Below are positions 42,285 through 54,297 of a stretch of DNA of 64,000 nt, in pieces (position 1 is the first letter of the stretch; every line of letters begins with the position of its first letter). Both the position numbers and the translations under genes were made by a program. Source of the DNA: Schistosoma mansoni. Its lineage: Eukaryota > Platyhelminthes > Trematoda > Strigeidida > Schistosomatidae. Location: positions 186,001 through 250,000 of the forward strand of contig NW_017386045.1 of NCBI RefSeq assembly GCF_000237925.1. The letters are read 5' to 3'. The notes beneath the pieces are model-generated. The model was not told where the DNA came from and ran no database searches. It saw nothing but the letters and a program-made list of their open reading frames with translations.

Positions 42285-42615
42285 AACATTGAATACATTC
42301 TGTAGGTAGTTTCAGATAACGATCGACACTAGCTGTGATGCTGTAGTGAATGAGAACACAAATGGCGACAGTCGAGTGTATCTGAATACATAATTACAGA
42401 ATCTCTTACTAACAACTGAGAACCACACGATGAATACTTCATTTACAAAATGTCAATCCATCGTTTCAGATTTCATTGTTCCTTTGTTTCCACAGCAACC
42501 ATTCTTTGTTGTCGCTCTCTTTTCTTCGATCTTCTTAACCTTCTGCCTTTAGGTATTTTACTTTTGATGATGATACCATACTACTTATATCTATCAACAT
42601 CAGTAGTACACATCA
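42285..42615 (+). repeat. Hairpin-ended repeat, right partner of a perfect inverted repeat
   Basis: A plus-strand member with the hairpin near 42590-42612. 42285-42458 is the identical 174 bp segment; the remaining 150 bp are clearly diverged from the left partner. A partial extra 5' end lies at 42186-42250. Confidence 0.8.
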
Positions 42616-42838
42616 AACTACATATGGTTTACGGAGAAATAAACACATAAAATGTAAGCTAAGGAAGTAAAAGATGTATGTTGATCTATGAAAAGTAAAT
42701 GAAATTTGAATATACAAAAGAGTTTGTTGTAAACAATGGTCATATGAATTTGATGTGGTCAATTGACAACCATTTTGACAGTTTCTTTTATTGAAAGACA
42801 GTTCCCTTTCTTTTTTTAGTTGATTCATGTTACCATAG

Positions 42839-45800
42839 TTACTGTGTCATAATAATTTTAGATATAAATGTGGAAGACCATTTTTCGATGATACTATATA
42901 ACCAAACACCAAACATTGGTCCAAACCAATATACAATAATATGATTTATTGGTGTAATATTACCAATACCCCATGATTGAATAAATGCATTAGCTGGATT
43001 TAAATACATTCCTGTCCATTCAAGACCTGAATAAATGAGATAAGCAATAGTAAACAATAGTATGATTATTATTATTATTATCAGAAGGGGTTTTCGTGGA
43101 GATTTAGTATTTTCATAGTTGAAAGCACCATCGGATGCTGGCTCAGTGGTCTATCGGTTAAGTGCTCCGGCGCGAGACCGGTAGGTCCTTGGTTCGAATC
43201 TCACGAGGCGGTATCGTGGATGCGCATTGCTGAGGAGTCCCATAATAGGGCGAAACGACCGTCCAGTGCTTCCAGGTTTTCCCTGATGGTCTAGCTTCAA
43301 ATAACTCACGCTTTCAGCTATGAAGATAGTATGATTGAAAATGATATATTAATAAATCATTTAGTATCTTGTTGTCAGTTAACAACATATATCATATATC
43401 ATATATATATACTATTGAGTGTATGACATTTCTGTCAGTTGACAGATAAGTGTAAGTTTTCGCGTGTTAAAGAAGAACCAACCTGAACTTGGATGATATG
43501 TATACACATCTACTAAGGTTACAACCACAGGCGTTGAAGTCGTTGAGCTTACCGGTATAAATGACATCTTACTATGTAGGTGAAATTTTTTAGTACATTA
43601 TACAGCTTTATTACAGTTGATTAACCACTGTGTGTTGACTAATGTCGTGTATTTCAAGTCCTTGTTAGTGCTGTTCAAATTTTACCGATGGAGTTGCAAT
43701 GTGACTACTTGTTTCAGTGATTCAACATAACGTGTACTGTGTTGAGATGTAAAGTGATCGTTTGAGGTAGTTGACAAGAAACACTGCTTGACCTATGTTT
43801 CGTGTTCTTTGGCATTCGTTAGTGAGATGCATCTGTAATCTTCAGGAAATCGATGCTCCATAAGGGGTTCGACCTCTAAAGTTCATAAATATGATATATT
43901 TATCATGAATATTAGAAAACAGTCTAATTATTGGTGAACAAAATTACTTCAACTGTTTGTTATCACTCTATCAATTCTAAACCAGAAAAATTTCAGCTCG
44001 TCACAAAAGTCAATTGATAAGCCTTCTCATTGAATGTATGATCCGGTTCCCAAGCTCTTCTAGTAATCCCCAGGCTAGATCAACACAGCAACTTGAACTT
44101 AAGAGAAAAGGGGTGAAATACCGGAAAAACACTTTACTCCAAAGGTTGATTTATGTACAGGAAATCTAGAGTTTTTATACTATTTTAAATGGCCTTGGGT
44201 TTTCGGAAAATTCTGAAACGCTACTAAACATAGTAGCAGTATAGATAATCACCTAATCAGAAACTCGACATGTGACTTTTCACTTTCTAAATGTTTCTGT
44301 TAAAACGTCTAGTGAATACTGATTAGATAAGATGATTCTCAACTTTTTCAGAGCGCTTGTCCGTTGTTGTTTCTTTTGAGGAGTTTTCTGTATCTCCTCA
44401 ACATAAATCAGGTGTATTTTCTTTGGTTGATTATAATCTATATATATACCATAGAACGTTTCTATAAAAGTAGATGGACATACTTTGCATTACATTGTAG
44501 TGACCTGCTTTTCTCGACAAGAACGCGATTGGTATGATAGAAACAATTATTATCATAACCAATTGTACCAGCGATTGTTTTACTGTACTTGTTTAACTGT
44601 ATCAAAGTCACTTCTCGTTCCATTATCCATCTTGTTGGTTCGAACCTTCTTACGCTCTACTCTTAGTGCCTGTGATCTTTGGCGCGTCTTGGTATTCATT
44701 CGATACCACGAGATTGCCAATAAATATACTTTATCTGGACTAATCACAGCTTTCTGGTTTACGAGCTATCAAAGGAATCAGGTCGATTTCATGCGCGTAA
44801 TCTTATTGTAATGGTGATGATAGTCAATCAAGACTCGACGCCGTCTACAACATATATCCAAAAATGTATTAATTGAACTATGAGCTGATACAGAAGTTGA
44901 TCATTAAGAAGTAAGCAGTTAATTTGGAAGCGATTTCGATGCCTAGCGAATACCTGTATGAATATTGTGTAGAGAACATCAATATCATATCTACTATCAT
45001 GTAAATTACTGTCGATTTTACTATTGAAAGTATATGATGTCTAATTAGACTACATTTTTATGAGTGACTGTCTAACGTACGAGTTTTAGAAACTGTTGTG
45101 ATGATCCTGAAAATTCCTCGCAATAGACATGACAAGCTCAGGAAACATTAAGAAGCATTTTATTCAATCAGCGTTCACTAGAAGTTTTGCTAGAAATATC
45201 GCGAAAATGAAAAGTCATATGTAGAGGTTCTGATTGGCTGATTACTACATTGCTATCATGTTCAGTAGTATTCTAGAATTCTTCAGAAAAACCCAAAGAC
45301 TTCCAAAATACTATAAAAATCCTATATTTTCTGTACATAAATGAACCTTTGGAGTAAAGTGCTCCCTGCATATTTTGTACCTTTTCTCTCGTGTTCAAGT
45401 CGCTGTGTAGTTCTAGCTTGGAGGTTACGAGACTAGTATAGCGTTTAATCGAAAAGACTTAAACAAACTAGTGACTCTCTGGACTCCTCAGCAGTGCGCA
45501 TCCACTTTTAAAATAGTTTGCGTACATGAAAGAATAATAAATTAGTAACTTAATTATATTGTAAGATACAACTTACCATAAGCTACCGATGTAAGAATAA
45601 TTAATAATCTTACAATATAAGAAGTAAGATATTGTTTCCGTGTTAAATCACAAGGATTCGAGGCTTGGGACACTGTCGATTGAACTAAATTTGTAGAAGA
45701 TGGTATTTGTGAAGCATGGTTAAGGTAATGTGAATTCCAACTTTCTAATATACATGAAAATAGACTATCCAGGTATAAGTCTACAAAAGTTGCCAGAGCT

Positions 45801-48076
45801 TCACATAAGAATCCAATACTGACTGTAACTTGTAAATCTGAAGTGTAATTGAGTAGATCTTCAGGATTTAACATTTTTAATGATAGTTCATAACGTGCTG
45901 AATGATAGTGAGTCAATTGTAATGACCACCAGTATATACATAATTTAAGAGCTATTGACGCAGATAAAAGTTGTAAAGTCCATGTGAAAATCAACCATAT
46001 CGGTTGTGTTTGACCAAGTAGGAATCTTGAATATAAGGAAAAAGATATAAACTGTAATCATAAAAGTAACATCAAAAACTGATTTCGGTTAGACAGTCAC
46101 TGAAAATTAGGAATTATTATGCAGTTGCTTTGTTCTAGTATGTTACTTCTTTGTTATATCCATTCAGAACCGCTTCTATGACCGAACCTAGAACCTTCAG
46201 GTTACACAACAAGAGCTTAGACATCAGACCACTTAGTTGACGTCCGATGGTTAACGATCTTAATTTTTATTAATTAGAGAAGTTGGGTAACTAGGTCATG
46301 AGTTTGATTCTTTATGAGGTCATGGATGTAACTACTGAAAGGTACCATACTTGGATGAAACAGGTGTCCAATACATTCTACTTTTTAATGTTTATTTGAC
46401 CAGAGCTACTCCATGACTTAAAACTTCATATTCAACAATCACTAAGGCATCCTATAGTGAAACGTATGAAGGAGCTTCCAAGAAGGAGTTTGACAAAAGT
46501 CAACTACATTACAAATATAATATAATCGTAAAATGAGATGAAATTAAAAAAATAAAAAGCGGAGGAATCTAAACAATTTAGTAACAATGATAACCAGAAA
46601 TAGTGAGCATCAAGAATATAGCTTGAAATGACATAAAGGAGCATATGCATAGAAGAATGATGTAATGGAGATCTATAAAAAGATAAGGAGCAAATAGAAC
46701 TAAACCGTTGTGAAAGATTCTGAATGATGTCACCTAGCGTTTCCCATCACTCTTTGAAGTTGTTTCATGAACTTCAATAAGGTAGTTTGCGCCTAGAAAC
46801 ATGTCTCAGACCAACATTTGTCAACCTTATTTACTGATCTAAAGTTTCAGGTCTTATTCAAATAGTGCTCCAGGAGCTACGTATGCACAAGGGACTGAAA
46901 GTCGAACCAATCGATATTTACACGTCAATGAAGAATCCTAATATTTAAGTGTTCTGGGTAACTATTTTGTTCCAGTTCAAATCCTTCAACAGTAAACATG
47001 TAGGCCAATTAAAATGAAACATTTCAGAATATCACGTGACCATCATCCAGTTCCATTCATCAAATCCGTTTCATTTCTAACCTCGCAGAAATCAATTCAT
47101 AACGTGGGTTACTTTCAAATGAACAATCTTCATTAGCATTCTGCTCTGATGATATGATTTCAGGTAATAAGAACAACTTGCTCAAATCTATTGTTTGTAT
47201 TATAATGTATCGCTTACATCGGTCTAGAATCGGATGTCATTTGTATTAAATTAAGGAGATCTGTATTCAATGAAAAACAGTTATGTATGGTATCGAATTT
47301 GAATTTCATTATCTGAGATCACACTAAAGAATGCCCAGAATTTCAAGATCTTCCAATAGGTGTGATACTGCTAAGAAGGTTCAAACGTGCTAACTAGTAC
47401 TTTCTCGATTCAATAGATCAGTAACCAACTCTACATGAGGATTAAAGTTATTCATTTAATAAAGTTGAACATAAATATTATCACCTGTACCATGGATTAC
47501 AAGGATTTCCGTAAGCATCCAATGAAACAAATAGACTTGAACGAATACAATTTAATGCGATAGCAAATAGAAATCCCCAATAACCAAAAACTTCACGAAC
47601 AATCCAACATTCTAAACTGCATGCACAAAGTTCAATTGTAGCCACAGCATCTAACAAGGCTAACAATAAATTTGGCTTTAAATAAAGATGATTGTATATT
47701 AGATTTTTGATATTTACGAATGGAAATTTAGCAAGCAGCTTTGAATTAATTAAACTCTTTGTGGATTCCTTAGTCGTTTGAGTAGAATTGACAGAGTTGA
47801 ATAACTGAAATAGAAATATAACAGTCATTGATAAATATGTATAAAGATCAGATGAATCTCAATAATGAAATACATTTGTTTCAATAGTGTAGTGTACCAA
47901 GCTACATATTTCATAAAGCAACTTAATGCATGCTAAGGGATGTTGGACCGAGACATATATGACTTCAGTAATATGAATTTTAGAAAAAAATACATTGGGT
48001 CGTTATTAATGAACGGACAGAGTTGGATGGAGAATGCTGGTGAGCGGCCTATGCTCCTCGACGAGGGGTAACAGGC

Positions 48077-48147
<71 letters not shown>

Positions 48148-51100
48148 GGTAAGTAAGTAAGTAAGTAAATAAGTAAGTTATTAATGAACAGCACAGATCA
48201 TTTGAGTTTCATAAAGGGCAAGTTGCAACCTGAAAATGTTAACGTACTATATTAAAAGATTAGATTTAAACGATTCACTTATTTATAGAAGGGGGTTTTG
48301 TGGAGATGTCTAACACCGTTGGATGCCGGCTCAGTAGTCTATCGGTTAAGTGCTCTGGTGCGAGACTGGTAGGTCCTGGATTGGAATCTTGCAAGGCGGG
48401 ATCGTGGATGTGCACCGCTGAATCGTCCCACAATAGGACGAAACGGTCGTCCAGTGCTTCCAGGTTTTCCATTGTGGTCTAGATTCGAATGACTCATGAT
48501 TTCAACTACATAAAAATTACTTAAATTACCACAAAACCCTCTTCTGATAATGATCATATGCTCACTAGTGACTGGCTCCATGAGGTATTTTCTGGAGTTC
48601 TAGTGAGAAGCAGTAACCAGTGATGTTCAACCAGATCTGTTGGGAGTTATCAACTCGCTGAAGACATTGGTGAGTGGTTGCTCGATTCGTTTATTTATCA
48701 CGCTAAATCTTATACAACCGAGAACAGTTTATATGTACTGCAACAAACTGCACATAATATTGTTAACGGACTTATCAGTTAGATAGATAGATAGATAACG
48801 TATTACAAAAATCACAACATAGCCTCTAGTGGTATGGCAGTGAATAAGAACACCAGTGGGTACAACCAAACGCATTTGTGGAAATAACAGAATTTCTTAG
48901 TAAAATCCAATAACCATATAGTAAATTCTTCATTTACAAAATATTAATCAATCGTCTCAGAAATCATTGTTCTTTCGTTTCCACACCAATCATTGTATGT
49001 TTTCGTTCTCTTTTCTTTGATCTTCCTAACCTTCTGCCACGAGGCATTTCACTTTCGATTGATGATACATACTACTTATATCTGTCGACATCAGTAGCAC
49101 ACCATAGTATTATAAATTACTGATATGATGCTTAATAACAGTATATAGCATGAAGTCATTCACATGATCATGTTAAGAAAATAGGTGAAGTAAGTATAGT
49201 TAATGACATTGACTGTGTAGTTTTAACAGACAAACTTTAGAGTAGATTAACAATGTGATAACAAGAAGTGATTATTAGGAAGGAAGGAACATGGTGAAGC
49301 CTAGTAGGCCTTTCTGGAGAAAAGTGCTACATAGAAGCAAGTTACAACTACCGGGGCTAGATAGTTGTTTTTGCACTGCTCATGCAGAATCATTACATAA
49401 CACTTTCTTTTTTTTTCGGGGGGGGGCATGGCATTCATCCCATGTACTAACGTTAGTGGTAATACAGGTGATGGAGATCGGCCTAACCAACCACTCTACC
49501 TACAAAGAGTCATTGCATAACTATTGAGAGTTCAAAAAGTTTGTAAAAGAATGAGTCTTCCCAAAAAATGAAGTGATTATTATTATTAAATAAGAGAGTC
49601 AAATAAATACATTTGCCTGTTTTGTTGGTGATCTGTAAACAAGTAAGTAAAAGTTATTATTAAACTAGATGTATCAAGGTCAGCAAGATTAATTTTACAC
49701 CATGCAACTTAAACTCTGAAATCATTAATAATGGTGTGTTATCGATCGAGTGCGTTCTTGCCCACTTAATATATATATTTATGAATGTGCTGGTTCTCGG
49801 CAATTAGAGAGGAATGAATTATCGATCAGAACAGTGTTACACAAAAGCCGTACGAGCAGCAATTGATAGACTGGGTCTAATTCAGGAATGATAAATCGTA
49901 TAATAATAGTCTATAGATCAAAATAAAGCTTATAATATAAGAGGGATGCGAATATGAATAGTTTAATTACTTAACAATTATAGAATAGGAAATATACGTA
50001 TCATATTGGTTCATAAATAGTTCTCAAAAGGTACCATTCATAAATCTCCACGGGATATAACAAACGGTTTCATCATTGTTCCTATGTAAAATGTGATCAC
50101 ATCCAACACAGTTAAATTATAAATGTGATAAATCATTTACTTTCACAATTTTTTTATGTCGACTTGTTACGTCTTTCGTAGTAACCTAAATAAGGTGATC
50201 AGCTTACGTAATTGAATGAATGTAGATATACGTAAATGCTGTCGTTTTTGTTTGTGAGTGACATGTGATATCTTGGTAGAAATGTGCCTTATACGAAGCA
50301 AAAACTCACTTCAGTATATGTTATAAACTTAAGGATGCTTGTTATAACACTAGGGCTTCTTGTTATAACAGTCATTTCACTTATTACACGTATGTGGGAC
50401 GTTAATTTACCTTAGACAAATATCTACACTAGATTCCCTCACCCCAGTGTCGTCTATTCTACAGGACTTCAACACACAACTCAGATCAAGAACATGAGAT
50501 TAGCCTGACTAGAACGTCAATATATTTCCACACCAAGATCCGAAAACAGGGAACAGTCAATCAATAATAATAAGGATAGGGGAATATATAACACGTATAA
50601 CACCTGTCACACTATCTACATGTCTGACTCATCAAGACGACCAATCATTGTCATTCTCGTCCACACATCAGTACATTTGATTTTGACTGGAGATATCTGT
50701 GGTATTCAAAAAGTGGTGCATCTGTGTTAGACTGAGAAAAAGATACTGTGAAGTGTAAATGACGTAGAAGTTGTTAAGTGAGTTAGCTGTAAAACTTAAT
50801 TTAGCTGCTTAACTACAACCAAATCAATAAGTAGGGAAGTTGATTTACAGCTTCTGAGTGACAGGTTTGAATCTATGACAAGGAACTGGAATTTGAAAAT
50901 CTTAACAATACTACTGGCACTACTGAAACTACAATGTTATTCAAAGTTGTATACAAGAATTTTTTACTTTCTAAATTAATGAACAAATGATGTCACTTAA
51001 GAAATAACTAACCAAACTAACATAATATATAGTGGAATAATTCATCAGCTGACGGTTTTAGAATATCTGACAATTTAGTACAAAAAAAATCAACAGTCAA

Positions 51101-52739
51101 ATAGCAACATAAATTTTGAATCTTTGACATGAACTTTCACTAAACAAAAAAGTAAAGATTTGGTGATCCATCAAAAGCGATTTTAATATTGAAACGCATG
51201 TTCAACAGGGTATTGTTAAACAGAATAAGGGACTCCGTAGACACCCAACTTCGAGATCAACAGGCTGGATTTCATAAGGATCGATTGTGTACAGACTAAA
51301 TCGCAACTCTACGAATCATTGTGGAACAATCAATTGAATGGAATTCATCACTCTACATCAACTTCATTGACAATGAGAAAGCGTTTGATAGCGTGGACAG
51401 GACAGCACTATAGAGGCTTCTTAGACACTACGGCGTGTCTGAGAAGATAGTCAATATCATACGGAATCCCTATGATGGATTAAACTACAAAATCGTTCAT
51501 GGAGGACAACTCACCGACTCAATCGAGGTAAAGACCGGTGTTAGGCAAGGTTGCTTACACGCACCCTTTCTCTTTCTCCTGGTGACCGACTGGATCATGA
51601 AGACGTTAACATCTGGAGTGAAACACGGGATATAGTAGACAGGCAGGATGCAGCTGGACGATTTAGACTTCACAGATGATCTGGCTTTTCTATCACACAC
51701 GCAACAACAAATGCAGGAGAAGACAGCCAGTGTAGCAGCCGCCTCAGCAGCAGTAGGTCTCCATATAAACAAAGGGAAAAGCAAGACTCACCTATACAAC
51801 ACAACATGCATTAATCGAATTACACTTGACGGAGAAGCTTTGAAGGATGTGAAGACCTTTAAGTATCTGGGCAGCATCATCGATGAACACGGTGGATCTG
51901 ATGCAGATGTGAAGACGCGGATCAGCAAGGCAGGAACAGCATATTTACAACTAAAGAACATCTGGAACTCAAAACGATTGTCAACCCACACCGAGATCAG
52001 AATTTTTGATACAAATGTCACAACAGTTCTACTGTATGTAGTGGAGACGTGGAGAACTACGAAAGCCATTATCCAGAAGATACAGGTGTTTATTAACAAT
52101 TGTCTACACAATATACTTCGGATCCGCTGGCCAGACACTATCAGCAACAAGCTACTGTGGGAGGGAACAAACCAGATTCCAGTGGATGAAGAAATCAGAA
52201 AGAAGCGCTCGGAGTGGATAGGACACATATTGAGGAAATCACCCAACTGCGTCACAAGGGTTGGAGAATGCTGGTCGGCGGCCTATGCTCCATTGGGAGT
52301 AACAGGCGTAAGTAAGTAAGTAAGTAAATAAGCTAATTAAGCATTGATATTGGAAACCAAAGGGCACAAATGTTTTACTATGAATACATTGTTCCGTAAG
52401 TAGATATTCTGATTTTTTACATTCAACAATACATGTTCCTAGACTTCATAAGTAAATCAACTTCCCAATGTAATAATTTCAATCTCAGTCTATACAAGGA
52501 GGAAGTTTATTTTGTCCGTTTTAAACGTGAAACCGAAAGACAAGAACACTTTTAAAAAGTAATAAAATGTTATTCAATAAAACCATTATGTGCCAAGTTA
52601 CCCAAAGTAATAGATTTCTTAATAACCATGATAACAGAGTGATTGATGTCCAAAATAAAGCCACAAACAATGTAGTTGTTGTCATAACACTGGTATACAT
52701 TGATCCCTCCAGTTTTATCGATTCATTTGATTCATTCAT
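42839..52739 (-). CDS. Aquaporin-11-like (unorthodox) water channel, four exons
   Basis: In transcript order the exons are 52739-52602, 47804-47485, 46025-45577 and 43026-42839. All junctions are GT-AG and phases agree (0, 2, 1), giving 364 aa and a TAA at 42841-42839. The first pore motif is NPC (146-148, followed by NPWY) and the second is NPA (312-314, context [12 protein letters not shown]). NPC plus NPA is typical of the AQP11/12 subfamily. [18 protein letters not shown] and IIVYWFGP resemble AQP11 segments around the pore helices. Exon 1 supplies the missing first membrane span (around [14 protein letters not shown]). It is the least certain exon, because it was chosen from hydrophobicity, a GTAACT donor and matching phase 0. 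A hydrophilic insert rich in Ser, Asn and Gln precedes the last third. AQP11-type channels in other animals sit largely in internal membranes; the role here is inferred. Intron 1 (4797 bp) contains an RTE LINE and other repeats. Intron 3 contains SINEs. Confidence 0.85.
43080..43332 (+). mobile_element. Second hammerhead SINE family (CTGAGGA core), best copy
   Basis: The head is tRNA-like: A box TGGCTCAGTGG (about 43138-43148) and B box GGTTCGAATCTC (about 43191-43202). A hammerhead follows at 43224-43269, then a 3' part (CCAGGTTTTCCCTGATGG, then TAGCTTCAA). The first 48 bp (CAGAAGGGGTTTTCGTGG to GTTGAAAGC) are the SINE's own 3' tail inverted. It lies in aquaporin intron 3, antisense to the gene. 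Confidence 0.82.
43224..43269 (+). ncRNA. Hammerhead ribozyme of second SINE family
   Basis: Stem I is GCATTG with CAGTGC (one G-U pair). The core CTGAGGA is 43230-43236. N7 is a free position, so G there is allowed. Stem II is GTCC with GGGC, GAAA is 43252-43255, stem III is ACG/CGT, and the triplet is GTC ending at 43263. Every invariant core base is present. Confidence 0.82.
43600..43885 (-). mobile_element. Third-family SINE, degenerate
   Basis: The minus strand keeps GAAGATTACAG, CTAACGAATGCC, ACACGAAACATAGGTC and TTTCTTGTCAAC. C3 is C here, but G5 is A. It lies in aquaporin intron 3. Confidence 0.6.
44055..45440. repeat. Inverted repeat of about 300 bp in aquaporin intron 3
   Basis: 44055-44355 and 45135-45440 are diverged reverse complements, sharing CACTTTACTCCAAAGGTT, ATTTATGTACAG, TGACTTTTCA and TCTAGTGAA. 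The 780 bp between them is not repeated elsewhere in the window. The element type is not recognised. Confidence 0.75.
46040..47480. other. Aquaporin intron 2
   Basis: About 1460 bp between coding exons, with a possible degraded SINE relic near 46195-46255. Nothing else recognised. Confidence 0.55.
47998..48182 (+). mobile_element. GTAA-tailed LINE 3' end with long tetranucleotide tail
   Basis: A short 3' end (GGATGGAGAATGCTGGTGAG to GAGGGGTAACAGGC) is followed by about 25 GTAA units (48077-48178) with a few interruptions. The tail is far longer than in the other copies (3 to 6 units). This is either replication expansion after insertion or a long initial tail. Confidence 0.8.
48290..48690 (+). 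mobile_element. Second-family SINE, near full length
   Basis: The layout is a short inverted tail (AGAAGGGGGTTTTGTGG), CTAACACCGTTGGATGC, A box GGCTCAGTAGTC, B box region TGGATTGGAATC, a hammerhead (CTGAATC core, mutated; GGACGAAACGGTCGTC kept), then the long 3' part through CACAAAACCCTCTTC and ACTCGCTGAAGACA. It shows the family's full length of about 400 bp. Confidence 0.78.
48805..49105 (+). repeat. Hairpin-ended repeat
   Basis: GGCAGTGAATAAGAACACCAG to ACTACTTATATCTGTCGACA and TCAGTAGCACACC. It lies in aquaporin intron 1. Confidence 0.7.
49407..49427 (+). other. T-run followed by G-run
   Basis: About nine T, one C and nine G in a row, in AT-rich intronic sequence. The longest G-run in the window. 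It may be real or an assembly error at homopolymers. Confidence 0.8.
49530..51185. other. Aquaporin intron 1, unannotated part
   Basis: AT-rich sequence without repeats I can match elsewhere in the window. Confidence 0.55.
51190..52328 (+). mobile_element. Second RTE-like LINE family (GTAA-tailed), RT region
   Basis: The translation shows [26 protein letters not shown] (motif A), [15 protein letters not shown] (B), [13 protein letters not shown] (C, with F-T-D-D for the usual Y-A-D-D), [13 protein letters not shown] (E) and [14 protein letters not shown]. The frame has stops near 51298, 51412 and 51634. Close to the 3' end, NCVTR joins directly to [13 protein letters not shown], so about 150 bp present in related copies (24900-25075) are missing. 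It ends in GTAA repeats at 52309-52327. It lies antisense in aquaporin intron 1. This family is clearly distinct from the CTGA-tailed one. Confidence 0.88.
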
Positions 52740-52844
52740 AATTGTTATCTGTCAAGAAATAGAATTTTAAAGTTAAAGAAAATCGGTACAGTAATAGACT
52801 TTAGTTTAGAGAGCTAAATTATTATTTCTTTTAAAATAAGAATC

Positions 52845-52970
52845 TTTATGAGGATGAATAACAACTGGATAGAACTGAAAAGGAAGGCCCAGGATTGAGT
52901 TGGATGGAGAATGCTGGTAAGCGGCTTATGAACCTCGACGAGGGGTAACAGGTGTAAGTAAGTAAGTTAT
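52845..52970 (+). mobile_element. GTAA-tailed LINE 3' end fragment
   Basis: Carries the equivalent of RMNNNWIELKRKAQD followed by GGATGGAGAATGCTGG and GTAAGTAAGTA. It lies antisense, just upstream of aquaporin exon 1. Confidence 0.72.
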
Positions 52971-53204
52971 GAGGATAAATCTATAAGTTAGTGACTTTAT
53001 GTATTATATAGTTGTTTAAAACCAAGTCATCATCTACTAAGTTACTAACTATAAACTTTTTAAGCCACAAATGCGTAGTATTTCCTAAAGATAACGATCA
53101 TCCGTTAGATTTGCCAATGTTTACAGCAGTTTCTCTGTAATTTCGGTCATATAGCACAAAGTTGGGATATATAACTATTATATACACCATGCTTATTACT
53201 TGTG

Positions 53205-53505
53205 TAGTGAACAAGAACACGGATGGGGACAATCGGATATACTTTTGAGCACAACATCACAGAATATCTCATTAAAATATGAGAATTATATAGTGAACAG
53301 TTAATTTGCAAAATTACAATCGATTATCTCCACCTCGACTGTTTCTTCTGCAAATATCCGTTCATAGTCTTCGATTATAATTGTTCATGCATTTTCGTAC
53401 CAATTACGTACCGTTCCTGCTCTCTCCTTATCGATCTTCTACTGAAATATATTCAATGCTCGACCATCAACATATACTACTTATGTGGATATCAGTAACT
53501 CACAC
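53205..53505 (+). repeat. Hairpin-ended repeat
   Basis: GTAGTGAACAAGAACACGG to CTACTTATGTGGATATCAG. It shares the interior GTTCATGCATTTTCGTACC with the 19.8 kb and 32 kb copies. Confidence 0.72.
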
Positions 53506-53867
53506 CACACTTGTACTTGAAAAACGAGGAACTACTACAATTCCCATGACACAAAGTAAAGTCAAAGAAAACTGGTACATAGAGACAATCCTAGTTGAAA
53601 ATACATTCATTTATATATTGATTGCCCAGAATTCTAACAAATCATGTGCTGTATATCACGTTAATCATAGATCATCTTAAGTTAATACAAAGAATATCTT
53701 ATCTTTAATAAACATCACATTGATATCAATCAATGTAATAGTAAATAAACTAATACAATAATGAAAAGTAAAACGAACGTTACATTGAATAATCATCATA
53801 TTGAATATAAAACAAACAAAAGTAATATTGAACAAGTAGTACAATGTATTAAAATGGTTTAAATAAT

Positions 53868-54000
53868 CTTTCCTGGTTAGGAGCTGTTATAGCGAGTTAG
53901 TTTTCTACTGGATGGGGACACTGACCCTATACCCAACCCTCCTCCTTTATCCGGGCTTAGGACCGGCAGCAGCCCCCCGAAAGACTACAGGCGGAGTACA
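53868..54000 (-). mobile_element. GTAA-tailed LINE 5' leader fragment
   Basis: The minus strand reads the leader seen at 32438-32533 and 36570-36720 (GGTCCTAAGCCCGGATAAAG). No 3' end lies beside it, so this is an isolated 5' piece. Confidence 0.65.
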
Positions 54001-54144
54001 ATATGTTAATAACTTAATTTTTTACTTTACAAAATTATGATACTAATATCTTACTTATTGATTGCAATATATGGAATAATAAATAAATTTAATTATAATT
54101 GGGAAAATTTATACTTCTTGATAATAAAAAGTTCAATAATTAAG

Positions 54145-54297
54145 ATCATGAATCAATTGAAGCTAGACTACTATGGAAAACCTGAAAGCACTGAATGACT
54201 GTTTTGTCCTGTTGTAGGACTCCTCAGCAGTGTGCATCCACGATCCTGCCTCGCGAGATTTGAACCCAGGTCCTATCAGTCTTGCGTGCGAGCTAAT
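54145..54297 (-). mobile_element. Second-family SINE fragment
   Basis: On the minus strand it contains the B box GGGTTCAAATCTC, CTGAGGA and the 3' part. GAAA has become AAAA (ACAAAAC) and stem III is broken. Confidence 0.72.

Noticed and set aside
44485-44811. A 108-codon plus-strand frame in aquaporin intron 3
   Set aside because: No recognisable domain, no splice context, and it lies within repeat-like sequence.
48006-48194. Frame rich in LLTYLLTY
   Set aside because: It is simply a translation of the GTAA tandem tail on the opposite strand.
52567-52770. Plus-strand frame opposite aquaporin exon 1
   Set aside because: Composition and lack of motifs mark it as a shadow; the minus frame supplies the missing membrane span in matching phase.
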